Origin: Streptomyces sp. NBRC 109706
GTDB lineage: Bacteria > Actinomycetota > Actinomycetes > Streptomycetales > Streptomycetaceae
Length of the DNA: 64,000 nt
Assembly (NCBI RefSeq): GCF_000974485.1
Contig: NZ_BBOM01000004.1
Coordinates: 806,001-870,000 of the forward strand
Direction of reading: 5' to 3'
Shown here: piece after piece, positions 41,944 through 50,982 of the stretch
Layout of the letters: every line of letters starts with the position of its first letter
Numbering within the stretch: position 1 is the first letter of the stretch
Notes under the pieces: model-generated
What the model was told of the DNA's origin: nothing
The model's database searches: none
What the model saw: only the letters and a program-made list of their open reading frames with translations
Position numbers and translations under genes: made by a program

Positions 41944-43542
41944 TCAACCCTCCCCGTTCTCGTCCGATATCCCGGAGACCTCCGGGAGTTCGGTGCGTGT
42001 CAGCAGCCGCATCAGGCCCTCCTGGGTGGCGTCCGTCCGGTCCAGCACCCCGGTCAGTCGGCCGAACGCCATGGTGGCGATCCGGTCGCAGAGGCCGAGG
42101 AGTTCGGAGAGCTCGGAGGAGATGACCACCACCGCCTTGCCCCGCGCGGCGAGTTGGTCGATCACGGCATAGATCTCGGACTTGGCGCCGACGTCGATGC
42201 CCCGGGTCGGTTCGTCGAGGATCAACACCTGTGGTTCGGTGTTGATCCACTGGCTGAGCACCACCTTCTGCTGGTTGCCGCCGCTGAGCCGGCCGACCTG
42301 CTCGAAGACCGTCGGCGCCTTGATGTTCATCGAGGTGCGGGCCCGTTCGGCGACCCGTCGCTCGTCATGCGCGTCCACCAGGCCGCGCCGCGCCATCCGG
42401 GGCAGCGCGGCCAGCGAGATGTTGCGGGAGATGGTGTCGATCAGGTTGAGGCCGTAGGTCTTGCGGTCCTCCGTCACATAGGCGATGCCGTGTCCGACCG
42501 CCTCGGCCACCGTGCGGGTGGAGATCTCCCGGCCGTGCAGCTCGACGGAGCCGCGCTCGAAGCGGCCCCAGGAACGGCCGAAGAGGCTCATCGCCAACTC
42601 GGTGCGGCCCGCGCCCATCAGCCCGGCGATGCCCAGGATCTCCCCGTGCCGCACCTCGAAGGACACCGAGTCCACCACCCGGCGACCGGTGTCCACCGGA
42701 TGCCGCACCGTCCAGTCCCGCACGGTCAACGCGACCTGTCCGGCGCGTTCGCCCGTGTAGGGGGTGCGGGCCGGGAAGTACTGGTCCAGCTCGCGGCCGA
42801 CCATCCGTTGGATCAGCTGGTCCTCCGACACCCGCGCCGGCTCGCCCGGGCTCTCCCGCACGGTCAGCGTGTCGATGGACCTGCCGTCCCTGAGCACCGT
42901 CACCGAATCGGCGACCTGCAACACCTCGCCCAACTTGTGCGAGATCAACACACAGGAGATGCCCTGGTCCCTGAACTCCCCGATCAGCTTCAGCAGTTTG
43001 CGGGCGTCCGTATCGTTCAGCGCGGCCGTCGGCTCGTCCAGGATGAGCAGCTTGACCCGCTTGGCGAGCGCCTTGGCGATCTCCACCAACTGCTGTTTAC
43101 CGACGCCCAGTTCGGAGATCCGGGTGCCGGGCCGCTCGTCGCCGAGGTTGACCCGGCGCAGCAGCCGCTCCGTCTCGACCAGGGTGTTCGACCAGCTGAT
43201 CACCCCACGCCGGGCACGTTCGTTACCCAGAAAGATGTTCTCCGCGATGGACAACTGCGGTACCAGCGCCAGCTCCTGATGAATGATCACGATGCCGCGC
43301 CGCTCGCTGGCCCTGATGTCCTTGAACGCGCACGGCTCCCCCTCGAAGCGGATCTCCCCACCGTAGGAGCCGTGTGGGTGCACCCCGCTGAGCACCTTCA
43401 TCAGGGTCGACTTGCCGGCACCGTTCTCGCCGCAGATCGCGTGCACCTCACCGGCGCGCACCGAGATGTCGACACCGTCCAGGGCCTTGACGCCGGGGAA
43501 GCTCTTGGTGATGCCGCGCATTTCCAGCACCTGCTGCGCCAT
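41944..43542 (-). CDS. mmsA: multiple-monosaccharide ABC ATPase (MmsA/GguA/XylG-like)
   Basis: A 532-residue double-domain ATPase. Walker A of the first half is CGENGAGKSTLMKVLSG (about residue 37), with Walker B LLILDEPTAAL. The second half has LSGGNQQKVVLSQW and VLILDEPTRGIDVG, but a degenerate Walker A (GLMGAGRTELAMSLFG), as is usual in CUT2 ATPases. It forms a complex with the permease and the receptor at 43571. Confidence 0.93.
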   Translation of the reverse strand: MAQQVLEMRGITKSFPGVKALDGVDISVRAGEVHAICGENGAGKSTLMKVLSGVHPHGSYGGEIRFEGEPCAFKDIRASERRGIVIIHQELALVPQLSIAENIFLGNERARRGVISWSNTLVETERLLRRVNLGDERPGTRISELGVGKQQLVEIAKALAKRVKLLILDEPTAALNDTDARKLLKLIGEFRDQGISCVLISHKLGEVLQVADSVTVLRDGRSIDTLTVRESPGEPARVSEDQLIQRMVGRELDQYFPARTPYTGERAGQVALTVRDWTVRHPVDTGRRVVDSVSFEVRHGEILGIAGLMGAGRTELAMSLFGRSWGRFERGSVELHGREISTRTVAEAVGHGIAYVTEDRKTYGLNLIDTISRNISLAALPRMARRGLVDAHDERRVAERARTSMNIKAPTVFEQVGRLSGGNQQKVVLSQWINTEPQVLILDEPTRGIDVGAKSEIYAVIDQLAARGKAVVVISSELSELLGLCDRIATMAFGRLTGVLDRTDATQEGLMRLLTRTELPEVSGISDENGEG

Positions 43543-43570
43543 GGCGTGTACCTCCTCCCGACTCCCCGGA

Positions 43571-44677
43571 TCAGCCCGTCACCTGCGCCTCGGTGTAGTA
43601 GCCGTCCTCGATCAGCAGTTGGTAGTTGTCCGCGTCGATGCTCACCGGCTCCAGCAGATAGGCCGGGACGACCTTCACCCCGTTGTCATAGGTCTCGGTG
43701 TCGTTGAACTCCGGCTCCTCGCCGGCCAGCAGCGCCTCACCCATGGCCACCGCCTGCCGCGCCAGCTCCCTGGTGTCCTTGTAGACGGTCTGCGTCTGCT
43801 CACCCGTCACGATCGACTTCACCGACGCCAACTCGGCGTCCTGGCCCGTCACCACGGGGAACGGGGTGTCGCCCGAGCCGTAGCCCACACTCTTGAGCGA
43901 GGAGAGCACCCCGATGGAGATCCCGTCATAGGGGGAGAGCACCGCGTCCACCGGCTCGCTCCGGTAGTGCGCGGTCAGCAGGTCGTCCATCCGGTTCTGT
44001 GCGGTGCCGCCGTCCCAGCGCTCGGTGGTGACATCGCTCAGGCCCGTCTGGCCGCTGCGCACCACCAGTTGACCGCTCTCCAGATAGGGCTCCAGGACGC
44101 CGGTGGCGCCCTCGAAGAAGTAGCGGGTGTTGTTGTCGTCGGGGGAGCCGGCGAACAGCTCGATGTTGAACGTCTCGTCAGGGTTCTCCTCCAGGCCGAG
44201 CGCGTCCACGATGTAACCCGCCTGCAGTTCACCCACCTTGGAGTTGTCGAAGGTGGCGTAGGCGTCGACGTTCTCCGTGTTCATCAGCAGCCGGTCGTAG
44301 GCGATCACCGGGATGTCGGCGTCGGCGGCCTGTTGGAGCACGTTGCTGAGCGAGGAGCCGTCGATGGCGGCCACCACCAGCAGGTCGTGGCCCCGGGCGA
44401 TCATGTTCTCCAGCTGGGAGATCTGGTTCTCCACCCGGTCCTCGCCGTACTGGAGATCCGTTTCGTAGCCGGCCTCCTCGAAGAGCGCGACCATGTTGTC
44501 GCCGTCGGCTATCCAGCGCTCCGAGGACTTGGTGGGCATCGCGATGCCGACGGTGCCGCCCTCGGCGTCGGCATCACGGCCGCCGCCCCCGCCCGAGTCC
44601 TGACCACAGGCGGTCAGGGGAAGGGCGAGGGCGGCGGCCAGGGCGAGAGTGCGGGTCGCGGCTCGGGCACGAGACAT
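43571..44677 (-). CDS. multiple-monosaccharide ABC receptor lipoprotein (ChvE/XylF-like)
   Basis: A 368-residue periplasmic-binding-type lipoprotein with lipobox LTAC (Cys24). [21 protein letters not shown] marks the start of the sugar-binding domain, and [23 protein letters not shown] is the family's inter-domain segment. It delivers an aldose to the MmsAB importer. Gene order receptor-ATPase-permease-mutarotase matches a single operon. Confidence 0.92.
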   Translation of the reverse strand: MSRARAATRTLALAAALALPLTACGQDSGGGGGRDADAEGGTVGIAMPTKSSERWIADGDNMVALFEEAGYETDLQYGEDRVENQISQLENMIARGHDLLVVAAIDGSSLSNVLQQAADADIPVIAYDRLLMNTENVDAYATFDNSKVGELQAGYIVDALGLEENPDETFNIELFAGSPDDNNTRYFFEGATGVLEPYLESGQLVVRSGQTGLSDVTTERWDGGTAQNRMDDLLTAHYRSEPVDAVLSPYDGISIGVLSSLKSVGYGSGDTPFPVVTGQDAELASVKSIVTGEQTQTVYKDTRELARQAVAMGEALLAGEEPEFNDTETYDNGVKVVPAYLLEPVSIDADNYQLLIEDGYYTEAQVTG

Positions 44678-44757
44678 GGAAGGTCACGTCCTTTCGACGG
44701 ATGGTTCCTCTTCTGCAGTGCTGGCGCTGTTCCTTGTCGTCCGAAGTGCTGCTCTCC

Positions 44758-44817
44758 GGAGGGCTGTTGTCGGGAGGGCTGTTGTTGGGAGGGGTGTTGT
44801 TGGGAGGGGTGCTGTTC
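44758..44817. repeat. 15-bp tandem repeat, four copies
   Basis: Four 15-bp units of the form GGAGGGCTGTTGTTG with one or two substitutions each. It fills the gap between the receptor start (44677) and the U32-like stop (44823). It is G/T-rich on one strand, which could slow RNA polymerase or form secondary structure in the leader of the receptor transcript. Confidence 0.8.
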
Positions 44818-44822
44818 GACGG

Positions 44823-45836
44823 TCAGTCGGTAAGGCTTCTGTTGACAGGAGTCGGACCGGGTTCGGCGGCGTTGTCGGTCGGGAACCGGTGCAACGGCCC
44901 GGGCAGTCGGGCGCCCAGCGGCGAGCTGCCGCCGTCGGCGCCGAGCCTGGCCAGCAGATCGAGGGCGAGCCGCCCACGGCGGACCCGCTCCCGCGCGCTG
45001 GCCAGCGTCACATCGCGCAGATGCGCCCCGTATGGATAGATCGCCGGGGCCTTGCTGAGCCCGAACTTGAGATAGATCGGCGCCCCGCGCCCGATCAGCT
45101 CGGCGATCTCATGCATCCGGACATAGCCCCCGAGGTCGTCAGGGGCCTCCAGATAGAAGTCCAGCGGCACCCGGCTGACCCGGCGTATCTCGGCCAGATG
45201 CTCCAGGGTGAGATCCGAGGGAACGTTCACCGAGTCGGCGCCGAGGCGTTCGTGCACTGAGACGGAGACCGGGTTCACCGGGCCGATCAACGCCGACACC
45301 TTGAACGTGGTGTCGGCCGGCAACACCCCGTTGGCGCGCAGCCGGTGCAGCGCCCAGAGCACCCCCTCGTCGGCCACCAGCAGGCAGCGCACGCCGAGCC
45401 GGGAGGCGCGGAGCGCGTCCTCCACGCAGCCGGCGACCGCGCGTTGACCCCGGGCGCGCAGCCCGGCACCACCGGACGAGGTGCGGGTGCCTGCGCCGAT
45501 GTCCCAGGTGCCGCGCGGGCCGGTGAACAGGCACAACTCGACGCCGGCGGCGGCGCAGGCGTCCACCATCTCGCTGATCTCGGCGTCGGTCAGCATCCAG
45601 ATGCCGCTGCCCTGGCTGATCCGGTGGATCGGCACGGACAGCCGCGCGGCCTCGGCGAGCACCGTGTGCAGCGCCTCGGGCCCCTCGACGGACGGGATCT
45701 CGGTGCGCCAGCGGCCACCGTCGGGGAAGGTGTGCGGGGAGGTCTCGGACGGGAGATCGGCGGCCGGGGCATAGCCGAGCGCGGCGAGCGCGGCGTCGGC
45801 CGGGCGACGGGCGGAGGATGCGGCGGGGTCAGACAC
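44823..45836 (-). CDS. U32-like TIM-barrel protein
   Basis: A 337-residue protein similar in pattern to U32 peptidase-family/TIM-barrel proteins. Visible are a GVELCLFTGPRGTWDIG cluster and LGVRCLLVADEGVLWALHRL, then NVPSDLTLEHLAEIRRVSRVPLDFYLE. No U32 catalytic assignment can be made. It sits between the alcohol dehydrogenase and the sugar importer and has its own operator-type site just upstream. A role in sugar-acid metabolism is suggested by context only. Confidence 0.6.
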   Translation of the reverse strand: MSDPAASSARRPADAALAALGYAPAADLPSETSPHTFPDGGRWRTEIPSVEGPEALHTVLAEAARLSVPIHRISQGSGIWMLTDAEISEMVDACAAAGVELCLFTGPRGTWDIGAGTRTSSGGAGLRARGQRAVAGCVEDALRASRLGVRCLLVADEGVLWALHRLRANGVLPADTTFKVSALIGPVNPVSVSVHERLGADSVNVPSDLTLEHLAEIRRVSRVPLDFYLEAPDDLGGYVRMHEIAELIGRGAPIYLKFGLSKAPAIYPYGAHLRDVTLASARERVRRGRLALDLLARLGADGGSSPLGARLPGPLHRFPTDNAAEPGPTPVNRSLTD

Positions 45837-45856
45837 GATGCTCCAGAGTGCGTTTC

Positions 45857-45872
45857 GTTCGGTATATCGATC
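45857..45872. promoter_or_regulatory. IclR-type operator (U32-like gene)
   Basis: GTTCGGTATATCGATC matches ATTCGGTATGTCGAAC at 24903-24918 in 12 of 16 positions. It lies 21 bp before the start of the minus-strand gene. Confidence 0.65.
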
Positions 45873-45918
45873 ATGGTTCGGTCATGAGGAGGGGGGTGGC
45901 CGCCGCTGGGCCCGCCGG

Positions 45919-46935
45919 CTAGGGCATCAGCAACACCTTGCCCACCCCGGGGCCGCCGCTGCCGACCAATGTCATCGCTTCCCCGAAAGACTCCAGGGGA
46001 AGCTGATGCGAGATCAGTTTCTCGGGGCGCAGCAGCCCGTGGTCGAAGGCGTGCACGGCATAGGACCAGGCCGCCGGCGGGGCGCCGAACACGCTGGCCA
46101 CGGTCAGCTGGTTGACCAGCAGCAGCACCGGATCGAGGCCCTGGGCGCCCGGCTCGGGAACGCCGGTGAGCACCACCCGGCCGCCCCGGCGCGCCAGCCG
46201 GCAGGCCGCCGCCGCGGTGCCGGGCGCGCCGGCCGTCTCGACGACCAGGTCGAACTCGCCCTCGGCCGCGTCCTGTTGATCGGGCGTCAGGGTCAGGCTC
46301 GCGCCCATCTCCCGGGCCAACTCCAGCGGCCTGGGCCGGGGATCGACGGCCAGCAGCGCCACCGGGGACGAGGCCGCCAGCAGCTGCGTCGCCAGCAGGC
46401 CGAGCGTGCCACAGCCCAGCACCGCGATCCGCTCCCCGGCGCGCGGCGCCGCCCGCAGCACGGCGGCGGCCACCACCGCCGCCGGCTCCAGCAGCGCCGC
46501 CGCCGTCAGATCGGCGTCCGGCGCCAGCGGGTGCAACAGCTCCGCCGGCAGCGTCAGAAAGTCGGCGAAGGCGCCCGGCTCGGTGAAGCCGGTCTCCGCG
46601 TAGCCGCTGGTGCACAGCGTCTGCTCGCCGGCCCGGCAGCGCGCGCAGCGCCGGCAGGCGCGGAAGCCCTCGGCCACCGTGCCGCGCCCCAGCAGCGCCG
46701 GATCGACACCGGCGCCCACCGCGTCCACCGTGCCCGACCACTCGTGTCCCGGCACCACCGGATAACGCACATAGCCGGCCGGCCTGGTGCCGTCGAACAG
46801 CTCGCGGTCGCTGGCGCAGACCCCGGCCGCGTGCACCGCCACCCTGACCTCGCCAGGGCCGGGCTCCGGGCGCTCGCCCGTGACCAGCCGGAAGACGCCC
46901 GGCTCGTCGACGACGACGCTGCGCGCGGCGACCAT
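45919..46935 (-). CDS. zinc-type alcohol/polyol dehydrogenase, MDR superfamily
   Basis: A 338-residue zinc-dependent dehydrogenase. It has AAGVCASDRELFDG with the catalytic zinc Cys, PVVPGHEWSGTVDAVG, a structural zinc Cys cluster CRRCARCRAGEQTLC, and the NAD motif AVLGCGTLGLLATQLL. The ATG at 46935 overlaps the dehydratase stop by one base (TGATG). It likely oxidises a sugar alcohol, aldose or derived hydroxyacid in the same pathway. Confidence 0.88.
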   Translation of the reverse strand: MVAARSVVVDEPGVFRLVTGERPEPGPGEVRVAVHAAGVCASDRELFDGTRPAGYVRYPVVPGHEWSGTVDAVGAGVDPALLGRGTVAEGFRACRRCARCRAGEQTLCTSGYAETGFTEPGAFADFLTLPAELLHPLAPDADLTAAALLEPAAVVAAAVLRAAPRAGERIAVLGCGTLGLLATQLLAASSPVALLAVDPRPRPLELAREMGASLTLTPDQQDAAEGEFDLVVETAGAPGTAAAACRLARRGGRVVLTGVPEPGAQGLDPVLLLVNQLTVASVFGAPPAAWSYAVHAFDHGLLRPEKLISHQLPLESFGEAMTLVGSGGPGVGKVLLMP

Positions 46936-48107
46936 CAGTGCTTCCCGCCCTTGCTGCCCTCGCGCTTCTCCCAGCCCTCGGCCCACAGGTCGAACCTGGC
47001 CTGCTGCTGCGGGAACTCGGCCGCCGCGTCCGTGTCCAGGGTGACGCCGAGGCCCGGCGCGTCGGAGAGCGTGAAGTAGCCGTCCACCACCTCGGGCGCG
47101 CCCTTCACCACCTTCTTGATCTCCGCGTCGGCGAAGTCGTTGAAATGCTCCAGGATCTTGAAGTTCGGCGTGCAGCCGGCCAGTTGCAGGCTGGCGGCGG
47201 TAAGCACCGAACCGCCCACGTTGTGCGGGGCGATCAGCACATAGTGCGTCTCGGCGGTGGCGGCGAGCTTGCGCATCTCGCCGATGCCGCCCAGATGACC
47301 GAGGTCGGGCTGGATGATGTCGGCGGCCTGCGACTCGAACAGCTCCCGGAACTCGATCCGGTCGTGGATGCGCTCCCCGGTGGCGATCGGCAGCGTGGTC
47401 TTCTCGGCGACCTTCTTCAGCGCCTTGAGGTTCTCCGGCGGCACCGGCTCCTCCAACCAGGACGGGGCGAACGGCTCCAGCTCCCTGGCCAGCCGGATCG
47501 CCGTGGCCGGGCTGAACCGGCCGTGCATCTCCAGCAGCAGCTCCCGCTCAGGACCGATGGCGTCCCGCACCGCCTCCACCAACGCCAGCGAGCGCACCGT
47601 CTCGGCGTGGTCGAGCTCGAAGCTGCCGGTGCCGAACGGGTCCAGCTTGAGCGCCTGGTAGCCGCGCTCGACGACGGCCTCGGCCGCCTTGTGGAACGCC
47701 TCGGGGGTGCGCTCCACGGTGTACCAGCCGTTGGCATACGCCTTGACCCGGTTGTTCGAGGCATCGGCCCGCCCGCCGAGCAGCTGCCACACCGGCACCC
47801 CGAGGGCCTGGCCCTTGATGTCCCAACAGGCCGTCTCCACCACCGCGATGCCGGACATCACGATCTCGCCGGCCCGGCCGTAGTCGCCCGTCTTCATCCG
47901 GCGCACCAGATCCTCGACGGCGAACGGGTCGGAACCGGCGATGTGGTTGGCCTCCGCCTCGCGGAGATAGCCGAGCAGGGCGTCGGTGTGCCCGAGCATC
48001 CGCGTCTCGCCCACCCCGGTCAGACCCTCGTCGGTGTGCACCTGGACATAGGTCAGGTTGCGCCAGGGCGTGCCCACGACATGCGTGCTGATTCCGGTGA
48101 TGCGCAC
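46935..48107 (-). CDS. sugar-acid dehydratase, enolase superfamily (DgoD-like)
   Basis: A 390-residue member of the mandelate racemase/muconate-lactonizing group. N-terminal capping domain, then ALKLDPFG, LLEMHGRFSP (metal ligand and His), LEEPVPPENL, ATGERIHDR and the catalytic His region IAPHNVGG. Galactonate-type dehydratases remove water from aldonic acids to give 2-keto-3-deoxy acids. With the lactonase at 22722 and the alcohol dehydrogenase it suggests oxidative sugar degradation. The exact sugar acid is not readable. Confidence 0.88.
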   Translation of the reverse strand: MRITGISTHVVGTPWRNLTYVQVHTDEGLTGVGETRMLGHTDALLGYLREAEANHIAGSDPFAVEDLVRRMKTGDYGRAGEIVMSGIAVVETACWDIKGQALGVPVWQLLGGRADASNNRVKAYANGWYTVERTPEAFHKAAEAVVERGYQALKLDPFGTGSFELDHAETVRSLALVEAVRDAIGPERELLLEMHGRFSPATAIRLARELEPFAPSWLEEPVPPENLKALKKVAEKTTLPIATGERIHDRIEFRELFESQAADIIQPDLGHLGGIGEMRKLAATAETHYVLIAPHNVGGSVLTAASLQLAGCTPNFKILEHFNDFADAEIKKVVKGAPEVVDGYFTLSDAPGLGVTLDTDAAAEFPQQQARFDLWAEGWEKREGSKGGKH

Positions 48108-48125
48108 GGGCTCGGACCTCCGTCA

Positions 48126-48192
48126 GTTCGATATTTCGTCATGCGTTCGAAATGCTGAGCAGAACGTAATAACCCAGCCGTTCCGCTGTCAA
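48126..48192 (-). promoter_or_regulatory. dehydratase promoter with IclR-type operator
   Basis: On the minus strand TTGACA (48192-48187) and TACGTT (48168-48163) are 18 bp apart. Downstream, GTTCGAAATG (48145-48154) and GTTCGATATTTCGTC (48126-48140) cover the start region; the latter read on the minus strand, GACGAAATATCGAAC, matches GTACGAAATGTCGAAC at 28159-28174. Confidence 0.75.
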
Positions 48193-48229
48193 TGGCGCGG
48201 ACCGGTCCGGAACGAAGCCCGGGACGGCG

Positions 48230-49168
48230 TCAGTCGACCGTCGCCCGCGTCACCTCTTCATAGGCCAACGCGGCGAGCGAGGACTGTCCTTCCCTGCTGG
48301 GGTGGAACCAGTCCCAGTCGCTGATGTGATCCGTGGTGAACGCGAAGTCGAACGTGGCGCCCCCGTCATGGCGGCAGAGCGCGTCCGCCGCGCAGACCTC
48401 GGCCAGCGCCTCGTTGTACTCCCGCACCCGCTCGCTCACCAGCGACCTGCGCTCGTTGGCCTCCTCGCTCTGCTCCTCCGCGTCCGCCAGCATCGCCGGG
48501 CAGACATCCGCCAGCCGCCACACCAGCCGGGCCAGCGTCGAACCCTGGCCCTCCGACCAGAGCCGCTCCAGATCAGGGACGCTGGACACATACACCTGGG
48601 TCTCGGGCGAACCCGCGCGCAGTACGTCGAGCGCCGCCGTGAAGTCCGCGCGGAACGCCGCCGCGTCCGTCATCGCCGACACATCGGCGGCGCAGGCGTC
48701 GTTCCCACCGATCAACACCGTCACCAGCTCCGGCTCCAACGCGGCCGCCTCGGCCGCCTGCGCCGGCAGGTCCGCCATCACCGCGCCCGACACCGCCAGA
48801 TTCCACGTCCGGTCGGCCCACGCCTCCTCGCCGCCGAGCAGCCGCCGCGCCAGGCTGTCCACCTCGTCGTCGGTCCCGGTGGCCCACGACACCTCGGGGC
48901 AGTCGGCCAGCAGGGCGCAGGCGTCAAAGCCGCGCGTGATCGAGTCACCCATGGCCGCTATCGACGTGGGCTCGGTGTTCCAGTCCGGCTCGGCCGGCGC
49001 GTCCCCGTCCTCGGCCGCCACCTCGCCGGCCGCGCCGCGCTCCTCCTCGGCGGCCACGTCGCCACCCCCGTCGGCCTCCTGACCGGCGGAAGTGCATCCC
49101 AGCAGCAGGACGGCGAGCGCCAGCGGCGCCACCAGGGAACGGGCGGTGGTGACCAGGTTGACGGCCAT
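48230..49168 (-). CDS. SGNH/GDSL hydrolase lipoprotein
   Basis: A 312-residue lipoprotein with a signal peptide and lipobox LLGC (Cys25), then an acidic low-complexity linker of about 35 residues. GDS is at residues 74-76 (AAMGDSITRGFDAC), block III Asn in VLIGGNDAC, and the catalytic Asp/His in DWDWFHPSREGQ near residue 290. It is a surface esterase or lipase-like hydrolase; several cysteines suggest disulfides. The substrate is unknown. Confidence 0.88.
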   Translation of the reverse strand: MAVNLVTTARSLVAPLALAVLLLGCTSAGQEADGGGDVAAEEERGAAGEVAAEDGDAPAEPDWNTEPTSIAAMGDSITRGFDACALLADCPEVSWATGTDDEVDSLARRLLGGEEAWADRTWNLAVSGAVMADLPAQAAEAAALEPELVTVLIGGNDACAADVSAMTDAAAFRADFTAALDVLRAGSPETQVYVSSVPDLERLWSEGQGSTLARLVWRLADVCPAMLADAEEQSEEANERRSLVSERVREYNEALAEVCAADALCRHDGGATFDFAFTTDHISDWDWFHPSREGQSSLAALAYEEVTRATVD

Positions 49169-49509
49169 GGGCTCTCCTCGGTTCTCCCGCTGTTCGGGCG
49201 TGCTCTCGGGGTGGGCGCCGGCGTTGTCCCGACGGGCCCCGCGCCGAGCGGTAGCTTGGACCTGGCACGGGTGGGCGCCTGGTCCACTTCTTGGCGTGTT
49301 GGCGGATGGGCGGATGGGCGGATCCCTGGGAACCCCCGGAGAACGCTCCGGGAGCTCTCCGGACCAAGGCTAAGAGATGACCGGACGTCATGGGCTGTCC
49401 GCTTTGCCGAGAAAAGACGTCAATGGTGTTTACTGTTCGTGCGCGGTTCGGGTCACGGTGGGGCGCCCTGAAGCTCGCGGCGGGCGCAGGTTGGGAAGTG
49501 GAGGTCCCG
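49169..49509. other. intergenic region upstream of DUF3145 gene
   Basis: A divergent 341-bp gap between the SGNH gene and the DUF3145 gene. It includes three copies of an 8-bp unit GGGCGGAT (49300-49323). No gene is supported. Confidence 0.5.
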
Positions 49510-50004
49510 ATGACGACACGTGGTGTTCTGTATGTGCACTCCGCCCCCCGCGCGCTGTGTCCCCATATCGAATGGGCCGTCGCCTCGGTGCTCAACTCCC
49601 GGGTGAGCCTGGAATGGATCAAACAGCCGGCGTCCCCCGGCACCTGGCGCGCCGAACTCTCCTGGCAGGGCGAGCCGGCCACCGCCTCGCATCTCGCCTC
49701 CGCCCTGCACGGCTGGCATCTGCTGCGCTACGAGGTCACCGCCGACCCCGCCGGCACCGCCGAGGGCGAACGTTACAGCTGCACACCCGAGCTCGGCATC
49801 TACCACGCGGTCACCGGGCGGCACGGCGACATCATGATCCCCGAGGACCGGCTGCGCGCCGCCGCCGACCGCGCCGCCGCCGGCGAGACCGACCTCCAGG
49901 CCGAGATCAGCCGCCTGCTGGGCAAGCCCTGGGACGACGAGCTGGAGCCCTTCCGGCACGCGGGGGAGGGCGCCCCGGTGCGCTGGCTGCACCAGGTCGT
50001 CTGA
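49510..50004 (+). CDS. DUF3145 family protein
   Basis: A 164-residue protein starting MTTRGVLYVHSAPRALCPHIEWAV, diagnostic of DUF3145, a conserved actinobacterial family of unknown function. In Streptomyces it normally adjoins fabF, and here lies about 3.4 kb from it. The ATG is chosen by this conserved N-terminus, although the frame is open further upstream. Confidence 0.9.
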   Translation: MTTRGVLYVHSAPRALCPHIEWAVASVLNSRVSLEWIKQPASPGTWRAELSWQGEPATASHLASALHGWHLLRYEVTADPAGTAEGERYSCTPELGIYHAVTGRHGDIMIPEDRLRAAADRAAAGETDLQAEISRLLGKPWDDELEPFRHAGEGAPVRWLHQVV

Positions 50005-50073
50005 CCCGGGCACCGGCCCCGCCGGCGGGCGCGGCGTAACCCCCCGTTCGCGAAAGCGAGTTAGCGTGCGGCC

Positions 50074-50982
50074 ATGATCGACAACAGCGCGCAGCGCAGC
50101 ACCGAACCGACCTCCATCGCCGTGCTCGGCACCGGCATCATGGGCGCGGCGATGGCCCGCAACCTCTGTCGCGCCGGCCTCGACGTCCGGGTCTGGAACC
50201 GCACCAGGGCGAAGGCCGAGCCGCTGGCCGAGGACGGCATCGTGGTCGCCGACACCCCCGCCGAGGCGGTCGCCGGCGCCGGCGTCGTCCTCACCGTCCT
50301 CCACGACGGCGAAGCCGCCGCCGAGGCCGTCACCGCGGCGCTCCCCGGGCTCGCCCCCGATGTCGTCTGGGCCCAGTGCACCACCGCCGGCATCGCCGGC
50401 CTCGACCGGCTGGTCGCCCTCGCCGAAGAGCACGGAATCACCCTGATCGACGCCCCCGTGCTCGGCACCCGACAGCCGGCAGAGGAGGGCACGCTCACCA
50501 TCCTGGCCGCCGGACCCGAGGCCACCAGGGGCCGACTGGCCCCGGTGCTGGCCGCGATCGGCAGCCGCGCCATCTGGGTCGGCGACACCCCCGGCGCCGC
50601 CACCCGGCTCAAACTCGTCTGCAACAGCTGGGTGTTGGCCATCACCCATGGCACCGCCGAGGCCCTGGCCCTGGCCCAAGGGCTGGGCGTCGAAACCGCC
50701 GACTTCCTGGACGCCATCGCCGGCGGACCGCTCGACCTCGGCTATCTGCACACCAAGGCGGCGGCCATCGAGGCCGGCGAACTGGCCCCCAGCTTCGCCG
50801 TCGACACCGCGCTCAAGGACGCCCGGCTGATCGTCGACGCCGCCGACACCGCCGGCGTCCGTCTCGACGTGGCCGCCGCAGGCCTCGACCGGCTGGCCCG
50901 CGCCTCCGCCCAGGGCCACGGCGACCGGGACATGGCCGCCTCCTACTACGCCAGCTTCGACCCGGAGCCGGCGGCCGGCTGA
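50074..50982 (+). CDS. NAD(P)-dependent beta-hydroxyacid dehydrogenase
   Basis: A 302-residue protein of the 3-hydroxyisobutyrate dehydrogenase/6-phosphogluconate-like family. The Rossmann motif is VLGTGIMGAAMARNL (about residues 10-25), the substrate-binding region includes DAPVLGTRQPAEEGTL, and the catalytic Lys is in LKLVCNSW (about residue 175). It oxidises or reduces a beta-hydroxyacid or imine. Its 3' end overlaps the convergent TetR gene by 37 bp. Confidence 0.88.
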   Translation: MIDNSAQRSTEPTSIAVLGTGIMGAAMARNLCRAGLDVRVWNRTRAKAEPLAEDGIVVADTPAEAVAGAGVVLTVLHDGEAAAEAVTAALPGLAPDVVWAQCTTAGIAGLDRLVALAEEHGITLIDAPVLGTRQPAEEGTLTILAAGPEATRGRLAPVLAAIGSRAIWVGDTPGAATRLKLVCNSWVLAITHGTAEALALAQGLGVETADFLDAIAGGPLDLGYLHTKAAAIEAGELAPSFAVDTALKDARLIVDAADTAGVRLDVAAAGLDRLARASAQGHGDRDMAASYYASFDPEPAAG

